From Prorocentrum cordatum (taxonomy: Eukaryota > Sar > Dinophyceae > Prorocentrales > Prorocentraceae), in assembly GCA_963575745.1 (NCBI GenBank), contig CAUYUJ010020726.1, forward strand, positions 554,969 to 618,968: a DNA stretch of 64,000 bases, given 5' to 3'. The notes beneath the pieces were generated by a model. It ran no database searches, had not been told where the DNA came from, and was given only the letters and a program-made list of their open reading frames with translations. This document shows positions 22,396 through 33,450 of the stretch, piece after piece (positions within the stretch are counted from its first letter, which is position 1; each line of letters starts with the position of its first letter). The position numbers and the translations under genes were made by a program.

Positions 22396-23400
22396 TTTTA
22401 GTTGGAACTCCCGCGGCCGACTCTTCGGGGGCGGCCGACGACGGCCCGCCCGCGAACGCGACCGGCGGCGACGGCCCGCCCGTCGATGCGGCCGACGGTG
22501 CAGATGTCCCCGCGCAGCCGAGCGCCCTGCTGGCGCGGCCCGCATCTGAGCCGGCCGCAGTGGCCCGCGCAGCCCGCTGCGGTAGCGACTCGCTGCCAGC
22601 AGCAGAGCCCTCCGCGGAGCGTTGGCACGAGGGGTTCTTGACCCTCGCGCGGCCGACGGAGGAGTTCGAGGCGTCGCGGGTGCCGACATCACGACGGCGG
22701 CTCCTCCGTTCAAGCTGAGCGTTTCTCATTGAACCATCGGGGGCTTTCCACCGAGTGGCCGCGGCTGCTTTCGCGTCGGACATCTCGGGAGCTGTCGGCC
22801 AAGCGGCAGCGGGGGTTTTCAGCCAGTTGCCGGGGCGAGAGCGGCCGGCGCGGCCTCCCGGGATGGGTTCGGGGGGGGCGGGGTGGAAGATATGTGGGAT
22901 GGGCGGGCGTTGGTTCTCGCGAGGCTGGCCGCCGTTGCGAATGCGCGGCGCTGCGTGCGCGAGTGCGTCTTCTGGGCTCAGGTCAACGTGGCGCGGGCCC
23001 TTGCAAATTCAGGGGTGCTAAGTTTTGAAGCTGCTTTCGGAATGCTGGCTCTTGAGTACGCAGTGGCTACGCGCGGTTGCCGCGCGCTCGATCCCAGGGC
23101 CAGCGGTAGTGGCTACCGCGACCTTCGCTGGGCTGCATTGGCTACCGCTGACGGCGCAGTCTGTCACTTCCAACGTTCGATTGCGGCATTGCGATGAGTT
23201 GTCCTCTTCGGATGCGCCGTCAAATAGGCCGCCAGCGCCAGCGATGCTTGCCGCGACCCCCTGCTGCGGGGAAGAGCAAAGACTTCGCCCTGCTGGCTTT
23301 CGTCGAGCGCGTCATTCATCGAGGCCCCACCACCGCCACCCCTCTCCCATCTCCTCTTTTCGCCTCGCCTCGCGTCTGCTCGCATCGCCTCGCCGCTCCT
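22396..23400 (+). other. Spacer between duplication copies, with possible gene remnants
   Basis: Sequence present once, between copies A and B. Protein-like plus-strand stretches include 22402-22718 (Ala/Asp-rich, ending RPTEEFEASRVPTSRRR), 22755-22830 (AAAAFASDISGAVGQAAAG) and 22883-23197 (104 aa containing FWAQVNVARALANSGVLSF). They could be exons or remnants of a gene. No family is recognised, and splice sites cannot be fixed. Confidence 0.35.
22883..23197 (+). CDS. Possible small ORF, hypothetical
   Basis: 104 aa from an ATG at 22883 to a TGA, mostly Ala/Leu/Val-rich and helical-looking, in the spacer between the duplicated blocks. I recognise no domain. It could be a single exon of a larger gene, or chance in GC-rich DNA. 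It is the most protein-like frame in the spacer. Confidence 0.25.
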   Translation: MEDMWDGRALVLARLAAVANARRCVRECVFWAQVNVARALANSGVLSFEAAFGMLALEYAVATRGCRALDPRASGSGYRDLRWAALATADGAVCHFQRSIAALR

Positions 23401-23633
23401 CGCTTCTCCCCATCTCCTCTCCTCTGTTCTCCTCTCCTCTCCTCTACTCTCCTTTCCTCTCTTTTCTTTGTTACCCTTTCCTTTCCGCTCCTCTCCCCCC
23501 GTCCCCCCTCCGCCCCCCTCCCCTGCCCTCTTGTTATTTATCTGTCTCTGTCTCTGTATTATTATCTTGTTTGCGTTTCAGCTGCTTGTGGGTTGTTGTG
23601 TTTTCATATGTATATATATATAAATATACATAC

Positions 23634-23674
<41 letters not shown>

Positions 23675-23793
23675 TTTGTGTTTCTCGCGCTCTCTCTCTC
23701 TCTCTTTTGTTTCCCTCTCTCTATTTGCATACATATATATGTATAGATATAGATATAGATTCCTCTCTTTTTTTGTTTCTCTCTCTCTCTCTC
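23401..23793. repeat. Pyrimidine-rich and TA microsatellites at the copy B border
   Basis: TCTCC and CTCCC repeats (23405-23530) are followed by a (TA)n/(CATA)n tract (about 23610-23670), CT repeats (23690-23720), GATATA repeats (23740-23760) and a final CT run (23780-23793). The duplication copy B begins immediately after the last CT run. Confidence 0.9.
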
Positions 23794-23950
23794 TTTTGAC
23801 GTCGCAGATCGGAACAGAGATGTCTTGCCGAGTACACTGCCGAACGCCGTGCGTGCTCGGAAGTGGTCGGTGACATCGTGCCATCTACCGCTTTTGTCGT
23901 CGCGCATGTGCTGTACTTGTGCGATGCGTGCCTGCGCTCGAGTGCGCACT

Positions 23951-25397
23951 CGGAGCCGGAGGAGGAGGACGATGGGGAGGAGGAGGAGGAGGAGCAGGAG
24001 GAGGAAGAGGAGGAGGAGGATGAGGCACACGAGCACGAGCACGAGCACGAGCACGAACACGAGCAGGCGCGGGAGCGGGAACAGGAGCAGGAGCAGGAGC
24101 AGGAGCAAGAGCAGGAGGAGGAGCAGGAGCAGGAAGCGGAGGAGGAGGAGGAGGAGGAGGAGGAGAAGGATGAGGAGGAGGAGCAGGAGGAGCAGGAGGA
24201 GGGGGAGGAGGAGGAGGAGGAGGAGGAGGAGGAGGAGGAGGAAAGAGGAGGAGGAGGAGGAGGAGGAGGAGGAGGAGGAGGAGGAGGGACGAGACGGAAA
24301 AGGAGCAGGAGGCAGAGGAGGAGGAGGGGGAGGCGTAGGCGAAGGCGGAGGCGGAAGAGGAGAAGGAGGAAGAGGAGCAGGAGCAGGAACATGAGCAGGA
24401 GCAGGAGCAGGAACAGGAGCAGGAGGAGGAGCAGGAGGAGGAGGACGAGGAGGAGCATCAGCAGGGGGAGGACGAGGAGGAGCAGGAGCAGGGGGAGAAG
24501 CAGGAGCAGGAGCAGGAGCATGAGCAGGAGCAGGACGAGCAGGAGCAGGTGCAGGAGCAGGAGCAGGAGCAGGAGCAGGAACAGGAGGATGAGCTGGAGC
24601 AGGAGCAGGAGCAGAAGCAGGAGCAGAAGCATGAGCAGGAGCAGGAACAGGAGTAGGAACACGAGCAAGATGAGGAGGAGGGGGAGGAAGAGGAGGGGGA
24701 TGAGGAGGAGGAGGAGGAACATGAGGAGGAGGATGAACAGGAGGAGGAGGAAGAGGAGGAAGAGAAGGAAGAGGAAGATGAGGAAGAGGAGGAAGAGGAG
24801 GAGGAGGAGGAGGAGAGGAGGAGGATGAGGAGGAGGAGGAGGACGGGAGGAGGAGGAGGAGGAGGGAGGAGGAGGAGGAGGAGGAGGAGGAGAGGTGGGG
24901 AGGATCAGGAGGAGAGGGAGGAGGAGGAGCAGGAGCAGGAACAGGATCAGGAACAGGTGCAGGAGCAGGAGCACGAGGAGGAAGAGGAACAGGAGGAGGA
25001 GGAGAAGCATGAGGAGGAAGAAGACCAGGAGGATGAGGAGGAGGAGGAGGTGGAGGAGGGAGAGGAGGAGGAAGAGGAGGCGGAGGAGGAGGAGGAGGAT
25101 GACGAATAAGAGGAGGAGGATGAGGAGGACGAGGAGGAGCAGGAGGAGGGAGGAGGAGGAGACGAGGAGGAGGAGGAGGAGGAGGAGAGGAGGTGGAGGA
25201 GGAGGAGGATGAGGAAGGGGAGGAAGGGGAGGAGAGGGGAGGGAGGAGAGAGAGGAGGAGGAGGAGGAGGAGGAGGAGGAGGTGGGAGGAGGAGGAGGAG
25301 GTGGAGGTGGAGGAGGAGAGGAGAGGAGGAGGAGGAGGAGGAGGAGGAGGGGGAGGAGGAGGAGGAGGCCGAGGTGGAGGAAGAGGAAAAGGAGTAG
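23951..25397. repeat. GGA/GCA-rich compound microsatellite (copy B, LINE 3' side)
   Basis: Counterpart of 3419-4977, about 110 bp shorter, with several internal GAG blocks of different length. Long Glu/Arg/Pro/Leu frames across it are compositional. Confidence 0.95.
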
Positions 25398-25648
25398 CGA
25401 GCGCATGAGGGGACGCGCCGAGTCGGGAATCGGGACAGAGAGCAACGATAGGGAAAAGGTGAGAACGCACAATCACTCACAGACTGAATGGGGAACACGA
25501 GAGGGCAAGTCCAACCATATCCCCTCGCACGAACCCGACGACGGGCCCATGCCGAAGATACAGGCCAGGAGACTGGCCTGGGCTCGGGGCCGATCGAATC
25601 ACCAGGCCCCGCACAGAGAAATTAAGAACAAAACGAATTGAACCGAAT

Positions 25649-28600
25649 TCAGGTAGCTAGGCCAAGCCACTCCACAGCGGGGTCTGAGACCAACATGCGC
25701 CGAGGGATGGGGATGGGGTGCCTGCGACCCTCGCTGGGGTGACGCCCTTCGGCGAAATTATTCCGCCTCCATTTCCTCTGAGGGTTCCCCTCAAAGGCTT
25801 TGGGGCCCTCGCATTCATTATAAAGCTGGGATCTGTGAGCACGATCCGAAAAAGGATCCGCAGCGCATGCATCCAACCACGTCGCCCGCACGGTAGAGCA
25901 CGTGGCCTCGAGAGGCCTGAGGAGGGACCGTCCCCTCCGCGGGGAGCACCGTGCTGGGAGGGGCGGCGTTGGCCCTCGTGGTGGCCGCCGCCAGGCGGGG
26001 GCGCTTCTCCGAGCCAGTCGGGGGATCAAGGGCGACCGTGGCTTCCCTAACGCGAGTCTGGACTGGCGACTCAAACTGCATTCTTGGCTTGACCCTACGG
26101 GGGGGTCGAATGAAAGCCTCAGCCTCCTCGTCCTCAGGCCTCCTAGTTTTGCCCACAATCCTAACCCTCGGGCTCGGGTGGGGAGGAAGAGGAGGAGGAA
26201 GGTCAGAAGACGAGGCAGGGGGGGAGGGATGGTCCCCACGCAGCACCTTCCTCCCAGGGCCGCCCTCGTCAAGTCCGCCTTCCAGGCCGACAAGGCATCC
26301 CAGGGGCCTCTTGAGGGCCTGTCGGGGGCCGTGGGGCGGGCTCCGCGGGGTCACCTCAGGGCAGGACTGGGGCACTGGGACCTGAGGTTCCGAGGGGCGG
26401 TGCGCTGTACAAACCTCGAGGGCCAGGCGCTTCCGTCCAGATGCGGTCCGCGCGAAGCGCTGACAGTATTTACATTCCCATCCTCCAGCCAGCGCTGGCC
26501 TGACGTCGTGCAGGCGCTGGCTCAGTGTCAGAACTGGCTGCTGTCGTCCAGGCCGGCGTCGTTGCTGGTGTCGTCGACGTGGCTTGCGTACAGGCGGTGG
26601 CTGGCGGTCCTGATTCCCAACCAACGTCATGGAGGACCCAATCCAGCACGCCACCTGCCTGACAATGTTGAGCATGTTCGAGTGGAGCTGGCTGACTTCC
26701 GACGGCAACGCGTGCATAGCCAGCCCCCTCTTCGCTGCAGCATCTGCATAGTCGTTACCCTTCTTGTCTACGCTTATCTCTTCTTGAGTCTGGTGCGATC
26801 GAACATCGGGGATCTCCAGCTGCGGGGACAATCCCCCATGATCCTGGATGGCCTGCCATAGCAACCCCCGCAGATCCCAATTCGGCCTGCGCGGGTGTGT
26901 GCACCGCTCAGGCCCGCTCATGAAGCCCTCCACGGTGCCCAGGCAGTCCGTACGAATATGCATCGGCAGCATCCCATGTCGTCGAGCTTGAATGACAGCG
27001 TGTAATTCAGCTCGCGGTACTGATTGTTGGTGTCCTGGTAGTGGTCCATACGCAATCCCTCGTAGTGTCTGGCCTGTCACCATCGCAATCCCCCAGCCTG
27101 CTCTGTTGGCCTCAGGCCAGGCTATGGGGGAGAGCCCTGAACCATCCGTGTATATTTCCCCCGTCAGCATGGTCATGTCGCCTCCATGTGCAAACCTCCA
27201 TGAGTCCACCATGGCTGGTGGCGGAATAGCAGGCAGGGCGTCCCTCGGCATCAGGCCCCTGGTGAACAAGAGGTCGTTGTGAGGTGAGGCTCGAGCTGCC
27301 TGGAGAATGTCAGCATCAACTGCAGCTTCTCTTTCTTGCTGGAGCAAAGGGCAGGACCAGAGCCGGTGATGTACTGTTCCAGGGCAGTCCATACAGTATT
27401 GGCACAAGTTGTCAGCAGCGTATCCATGTTTATATAGTCGAGCTTGGGACCATTGACCCCCAATGATCGAGGTGCGTAGTGCTGCTCGAGCCTGCTCTGA
27501 CAAGTGCCACTTCTTGGCCAGCTCCTTCGGTGCCAGCAACATCTCGAGCGGGCCCATCCAGTAGCCGCACGGTCTCCTGATTGGTGGGTCGTCCTCTGGC
27601 GCATGATCCTTCTGGCGACTCCAATCTTCACACTTCACGTTGATAAAGTCCCGTTTTGCTAGAACTCTGAGCCATTCAGGGCTGTCAGTAGTGAGGTCCA
27701 GGTCTATACCTGAGCACGTGGTCCATGTCGTCGCAGTCGTCACACGCCAGTTGATAGCATGAAGTGCCACCAAGACGGCCCATGCTGGGCCAGCTGCGTC
27801 AGCGTACTTCGGGGTGGAACCTAGTATCTGGCGCTGCTGCATGAAAGCCTTTTCCAGCACGTAGTTGGGCACCTCGGTGTCCTGGGCGAGCATGGCCCAC
27901 GTATAAAGGGGGCCCACAGTCGCCATCATCTCAGGGTGCTCAAAGAAACGCGGCTCGCGCTGGGCAGCCAGCCAGACTGAAGTGCCAGGAGGAGTGCGCC
28001 GCCAGCCCACGCGAACCATGCTGACCATCGACTTGATCAGCGTCTTGGTGGCGCCCACGATCTGGATGCCTTACTGCATGGCAGGGGCAATGCATGGCTG
28101 CGCCACCGCTCGCCCGATCTTGGCCAGTCCATTGAGCCTCCTGAAGCGCGGGGGCCTCTTCTTCATCTTGCGCACCCTCTTGCGAATCGTTTCGAAGCTC
28201 AGCCTGTGCCCTCCTTTAGCTTCCATGCCGAGCACCTCCAGGGTGCTGTAAGGCCGAAATCCGTGACGATGGACCTGCTGGGTGACCTGCTGCGCAATAT
28301 CAAAATCTGAGGCCAACACTTTCGCCTTGTCCTGAGCAGTTGGAAGGTCAAGAGCCTTGAGAACTGCAGCGAGCCGCTGCAAGATACGCACCGTCTGGTA
28401 GACAATGTCCTGCGACGTGGCAACCACCTGGATCGTGATGTCGTCTGCGTAGATGTCCAATGAGTGGTGCACCTCGTCGGTGTTGGCGAATGATTTCTCG
28501 AAGATGTCGAAAGGCAGCATCATGACCAGCTGCAGCAGGAACATAGCAATCGAACAGCCTGGGAGTACTCCCCTGCTCACCTGGCACGAGTAGGAAAAGG

Positions 28601-31600
28601 GGGTGGTCCACTTGATTCTCCTCGGGGCGTAGTACATCGCCAGGCATAGCTGCAGGATCTGTGCCGGGAATCCGTAATGTGCGGCAGCCTGCAGGACTCG
28701 ACGCCAGCAGACTCTGTCGAAGCACTTGCTGATGTCCACGAGTGTGGTGGTGGTGGCCCTCCGCCTGTCATGGGCGTAGGCCTCAGCGTAAATCATGGTG
28801 CGCGCGCCCACATCAAGTGTACATTTGTGGGTGCCCAGCGCGAAATAGGGCCGAGTATTCTGTGAGATCCAAATCCGAACTTGCGCAAGCCTGAGCTTCG
28901 CGTAGATACGATGCGTCGCAGGAAGGAGGGCTATTGGCCGAAACCCTCCTTGCGGCTTGGCCAGGAGCATGATGTGCACGTTGAGCATGACCGTCGGCCA
29001 TCTCATCCATACCTCCGCAGCCCAGTATATATAAGTCAGCATGGCTAGGGCTGCGTCCGATACCAGAGAGAGGGCTCGAGGTGGAAGTGCATCAGCTCCA
29101 AGACCAGTGCGCCACCTGAATGCAGCTGCTGCCCTTCTCGTCTGTGCGATCGTCGGTACGGGCAGGGCCGCAGGAGGAAGGTGGCGAATCGCTGCCGCGA
29201 GGTCAAGATCTTCATGATCAGCGAGTGGTCGCGGGAGGTCTGCATCATCTCGTCGCTCGCCCTCCCAGATCTTCCTCCAACTGTCCATCTGGCTGCCTGC
29301 GATCGCCTGCGGGTGCGCCGTCGTGGTCTTCCCCTGCTTGATCTGCGCGTGAGCCCGAGGCTGCACTCCCGTGATCGAGTAAACTTGCGCGGGGCCCGTG
29401 ACCATCGCATCTCGTGCCCAAGACTTGAACTTGCGAGCTCGATGCCAGCCTTCTTGCCTGTCGAGCTGGCCAACGTGCGCCATGATGATATTGGCGAAGG
29501 CCTGGAGGCACAAGGGGCACTGCAGGGGAGTCTGCTTGCAGGCAAGGTGGATGATACCCCAGGCGCTGTCGAAGCATTGCTTGCCCTCGGCCGTGTGGAC
29601 GTCCTGCCTATGTCCTGGGAGAAGCAGTCTGGCGAGATGAGTCCAGCGTACTCGGCGCCGAGGTGATGGCACAGGACGGGCCGATATATTGCGCGCATTC
29701 TTCGCCAGATCTTTCTGTCCTCCGAGCTGCTCCTGAGAGCCTCTGGACGCCGAGAGTTCACCACCCCCTGTTAGACCTTTTGGTGGCACAGAAGGTTGAG
29801 ACGGCCTGGGGCCCTGGGAGACCTTCTGGCGCGCTCTCCTGGCAAAGGGGGCGGCGTCATCAGAGGATGGCGATGCCCCTATCCTATGAGAGAGAGACTC
29901 CCCCTTGTAGGTGCTCTGCTGGTCGTCGTAGTAGCGGAGGAGGTCTGGCATCGGCCTGTCGCCCAGGATCCTCCTCATGTCGTTCCTGATCGCCTCAAGC
30001 TCCTCCCAATGCTGACTGATGGCGCGTCTCCCAAGTGGTATGTCATGTATGGCCAGCCAGTCCAGGTAGGATATGATGGCAGCGCGGTCCTCAGAGGAAC
30101 GGCCCCAGGCGTCGTTGCAGATGCCATCTGCGAGCTCGCGCAGAGAGTTGAAATTGCCGTCCGCGAGGACTGCTGCTACCCATGCAACGTGTTGAGGTAG
30201 CCTCAAGCACTCCATCACGTAGGGGACGCACCATCCTCGCCATGAACGCCCTCCCGATTCAGCGTCCGACAGGTCAGGCATCCATCGGGTAGCACCAGCT
30301 GCGACCGCCTCCTGAACTCCTCCTCGGGGCCATCATGATCCACGTCGCCAGGAGGAGGGGGTCGTCCCATATCTCCAGGGGCGGCGAGGCGCCTCCAGCT
30401 TCCCAGATCCACCTGTGGGACCGGGCCCGCCGCTGCCGTCGTCGGGGTCGCAGGTGAAGGCTGAGGGTCTGGACGTAGACCGTCATCTGGGCTCGTGTGC
30501 CTCGTAGTATTTGGGCTGGGGTGTGCACTCGCCAGCTGCTGCAGCGAGGTGACGCCGAAGTCGAAGAGAAAGTCAGCAACGAGGTCTAGCACCGCCTGGC
30601 CGACTGCGCGAAGATATCGAGCCTCGCTGCCTCCAGCAGGATGAGGACCAGTCTTGGGGCCTCCAATCGGGCGCCAGGTATACTTGGCCCCATCTGCGCG
30701 GCCACGGTAAGAATCAGGATCGTCGACCTGGTAGATGCCGATGAGCTCGCTCTCGACGTGAGAAATGAACTGGCCGTGCAGGGCATCCATGCGGCCGATC
30801 GCTTCCTCCTTGGAAGCGGGTGGGCCTCGCTGCGCGCCCCTGTCCACAATGTCCAGGTAGTCTGGTGTGGGGATCGGACCATATAGGGGATGGCAGCCCT
30901 CCGTGGCAGGAGGCCCTTTGGGCAGCGCCCTGGGAGCTCTGATGCTTAGGATCTGCATAGTCTTCGGCCTGGCCTTGATGTAGGTGATGACGGGCTTGTG
31001 AGGTCGAGCTGGCCACGTCAACATCGTGGTCGGCGATCGGCGCGCCGTCTCAAGGCCAGGGGACGTGATGAAGTAGTCGAGGTTATTGTATTCGCCCTTC
31101 GGTGCTCGACAGGTGCCCTCCTCCTTGGTGTATAGGAGAGCGGCAAGTAGCATTTCGGGCAGCCCCATCAGCAGGTAGTCCTGGGGGCTGATGTTCCAGT
31201 CGCCTGTGATGATGAAGGGCTTGTTCATGTATCTGAGAAACCGAGAAAGTTCAAGTAGCGGTCGTAGTTGGCTGGAAGGTAGTTGGTCGTGTGCGCGCAC
31301 TCCATGTATACAGATCCCACCAGCAGCCCTCCAGTAAGTCCCACATCAACGTGTATGACCACTGCCCAGGCTGGCGTGATATCATGGGTAGCTTTGCCAT
31401 CGGGTCCCTCGACGACGGTGGCTGGTAAGTGGGAACGCACAAAGACCCCTGTGCCTGCACTGGGCAAGCCTGTAGGTAATCTGCGGCAGGGCGTGACGAA
31501 GGCCTGCCAGCCGTTGCGTCGAGGCCAAGACTGCGCCTGCGCCAGACGCCCCCCATCAAGTCGCAACTCCTGGGCGCACACAATATTGACCCCTGTCGTA

Positions 31601-31752
31601 CCCTCCGCCAAAAAGGTCCTGCAGGTATCCCAACAAGAACCGTTGAAGGTAGCAGCTGCAATATCTTTGCGCTTGGAGCCTCGTGGGGCCCTCCTAGCTG
31701 CCGTCGCCCGCGTTCTCCCATGCTGCGCGTTCGACGGGCATCTGATCGTCAT
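25649..31752 (-). pseudogene. LINE ORF2: endonuclease, reverse transcriptase, RNase H (copy B, broken)
   Basis: Starts at the ATG at 31750-31752. Unlike copy A it reads through the C run (6 C) into RLAQAQSW and keeps the endonuclease motif GDWN (31193-31204). Lesions are a 1-nt loss near 31240, a 1-nt loss in a C run near 30308, a TAT-to-TAA stop at 28071-28073 just after the reverse-transcriptase core, and one extra A near 25852 that cuts off the Cys-rich C terminus. The open pieces are 30215-31300, 28071-30281 (736 aa, with VDISKCFD and YADD at 28440-28451) and 25818-28058 (746 aa). RNase H shows all four acidic positions: YTDGSG, RAEL, RTDCLG and GNDYAD. Confidence 0.85.
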
Positions 31753-32719
31753 GTCCTGCTGGCTGAGCTGGAGAGCGAAAAGCGGCTGACTGCAGAGGTG
31801 GCGCAGCTGATGCCCGCGGTGGCGAACCTCCTGTCGCCAAGGGGCCGATGTTGGAACCCTGCTGCTCGATGGTGGTGAGGAGCTGGGCGCCGTCCACGTT
31901 CGACGCGCCTGCGCGCGCCGACAGGGGGGCAGCCTGCAGCTGCTGGATGGCGACCGAGACGTTAGCCATCGCAGGGGCCCGCTCAGCGGCCACGGCCGCC
32001 ACTGCTGACTGGGCGTGGGCGACCTCCGCGCTGAGGCTGGTCGTCTCTGCCTCGAGCCTGTTGAGCTGCTGCTGAGCGTCGGCGAGCTCCTTGGACAGCT
32101 GCTCGACCTGTGCGGCCTTGGCGGCGCGCTCAGAGTCCTTGGCGGTCCATCTGTCGTTGGCGCCCTTGAGCAGGTCTGAGGGGTCCATCTGAGCACGCAG
32201 TAGGGACTCCTCCTTGTCGTGGGCGGCCTTGGCGGCGATGACCAGGTCATGCCCGTCACCGTAGATCCGTCGTAAGGCCAACCATGCACGCTTGGACTTC
32301 GCTGCTGATGACTGCTGTGGCGCTGCATCGCCAGCAGCCTGAGGAGCAGCAGGAGCAGGATCAGCGCGGTCGCGCCAGGGCGCCTCGGCGCCGTGCGAAG
32401 GAGGCCTCCTGCTGCGGCTGGGCGCTCGCTGGGGGGCGGTCGTGGGCCTGCCGTCCCTGTCCCTGCCGCACGCCCAGCACGTCGTCCTGCTCGAGCAGTT
32501 GTTGCGGAACCCGCAGGCCTTGGACGCTTTGCACGGCCATACCTCGCCATGCATCTGCACGTGCTGCGACTCCTCGGGCGGGGCGCTGCCGTGGTGCGCC
32601 TGCAGGAGCCTCCTGGCGGCAGCCTCTCGCAGCGTCTGCCGCGCGCTGGCGCGGCGCCTGCGCAGGCGGCGATGCCAGGCTGGCGACGGAGCGCGCCCGC
32701 TGGGGCCGCTCGCCGCCAC
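31694..32719 (-). CDS. LINE ORF1 protein with RanBP2-type zinc finger (copy B)
   Basis: 341 aa, the same length as copy A, with the same ATG, finger residues (W61, C63, C69, C81, C84) and coiled-coil region. Only scattered substitutions occur, such as Tyr to His near residue 16 and Arg to Leu near residue 31. It probably binds LINE RNA. The stop lies 59 nt inside ORF2, as in copy A, so the overlap is a property of the family rather than of one damaged copy. Confidence 0.82.
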   Translation of the reverse strand: MAASGPSGRAPSPAWHRRLRRRRASARQTLREAAARRLLQAHHGSAPPEESQHVQMHGEVWPCKASKACGFRNNCSSRTTCWACGRDRDGRPTTAPQRAPSRSRRPPSHGAEAPWRDRADPAPAAPQAAGDAAPQQSSAAKSKRAWLALRRIYGDGHDLVIAAKAAHDKEESLLRAQMDPSDLLKGANDRWTAKDSERAAKAAQVEQLSKELADAQQQLNRLEAETTSLSAEVAHAQSAVAAVAAERAPAMANVSVAIQQLQAAPLSARAGASNVDGAQLLTTIEQQGSNIGPLATGGSPPRASAAPPLQSAAFRSPAQPAGHDDQMPVERAAWENAGDGS

Positions 32720-32811
32720 AGCTGCGCCTGCGCCCGCCGTCGGGCTGCAGGCTGGGGCCAGATGGATGCGCCCGCCGCGCGCCCCCGCGCGCGTGGGCCC
32801 AAATGGCAGCC

Positions 32812-33009
32812 TGAAGAGGAGGAGGAGGAGGAGGAGGAGGAGGAGGAGGAGGAGGAGGCGGAGGAGGAGGAGGAGGAGGAGGAGGAGGAGGAGGAGGAGG
32901 AGGAGGAGGGAGGAGGGGGAAGGAGGAGGAGGAAGAGGAGGAGGAGGAGGAGGAGGGGGAGGAGGGGGAAAAGCAGGAGGAGAGGCAGCAGGAGCAGGAG
33001 CAGGAGCAT

Positions 33010-33043
<34 letters not shown>
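32812..33043. repeat. GGA microsatellite (copy B, LINE 5' side)
   Basis: GAG repeats with one GCG interruption, then GGAGCA repeats. It is shorter than its copy A counterpart and lacks the AAG-rich section. Confidence 0.95.
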
Positions 33044-33149
33044 AAAGAGGTTAGAGCATCGCGTGCTATTATCAGCATTTCCCTGGCGTGGCGTTGAGCC
33101 GTCCGCAGCAGGTCCTCTTCAACATGCTCCGTCTACCTGTCCTGTTCAC

Positions 33150-33450
33150 GCAAGCGCTGTGGTGTACACCAGCATTTCGTTGCACGCGGACGCTGACAAA
33201 GGTGCTGTGGTGTGCACAGGCGTTGCAGTGTACGCAAGCATTGTGGTGTACACAGGCGTTGTGTTGCACATGGTTGCTGCGGTGTGCCCATTCGCTGTGG
33301 TGTAGACAGGCGCTGTGGTGCACGCAAGCACTGTGGTGTTACACAGGCGCTGCGTTGCACAGGGCTGTTGCGGTGTACGCAGGCGCTGCGGTGTACACGC
33401 GCGCCGTGGTGCACGCGAGTACTGTGGTGTACACAGGCGCTGTGGTGCAG
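33150..33450. repeat. 18-bp minisatellite (copy B)
   Basis: Same unit order as 12943-13243, with a few substitutions such as GCACTG to GCGCTG. Confidence 0.9.

Larger units (their letters stand above)
3259..22397. repeat. Segmental duplication, copy A (about 19.1 kb)
   Basis: The sequence from the TTTTGACGTCGCAG at 3259 to the GGCTAATT at 22390-22397 recurs in the same order and orientation at 23794-42848. It includes a LINE, two GGA microsatellites, an 18-bp minisatellite, GC-rich DNA and a compound satellite element. The left edge lies inside the endonuclease region of the decayed LINE and is continuous with it, so A keeps the older left junction. Length differences are concentrated in the microsatellites and the 90-bp array. 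Confidence 0.92.
25398..32815 (-). mobile_element. LINE retrotransposon, copy B
   Basis: Minus-strand counterpart of the 5-12.4 kb element, with ORF1 at 31694-32719 and ORF2 from 31752 to 25649. Its ORF2 lesions lie at different sites from copy A, so the two copies broke independently or carry different errors. It is flanked by GGA microsatellites on both sides, exactly as in copy A. Confidence 0.88.

Noticed and set aside
20400-22397. Compound element as a LINE 3' end or SINE
   Set aside because: No Pol III boxes, no A-tail and no similarity to the LINE 3' UTRs here; the 5' and 3' modules are both fixed instead.
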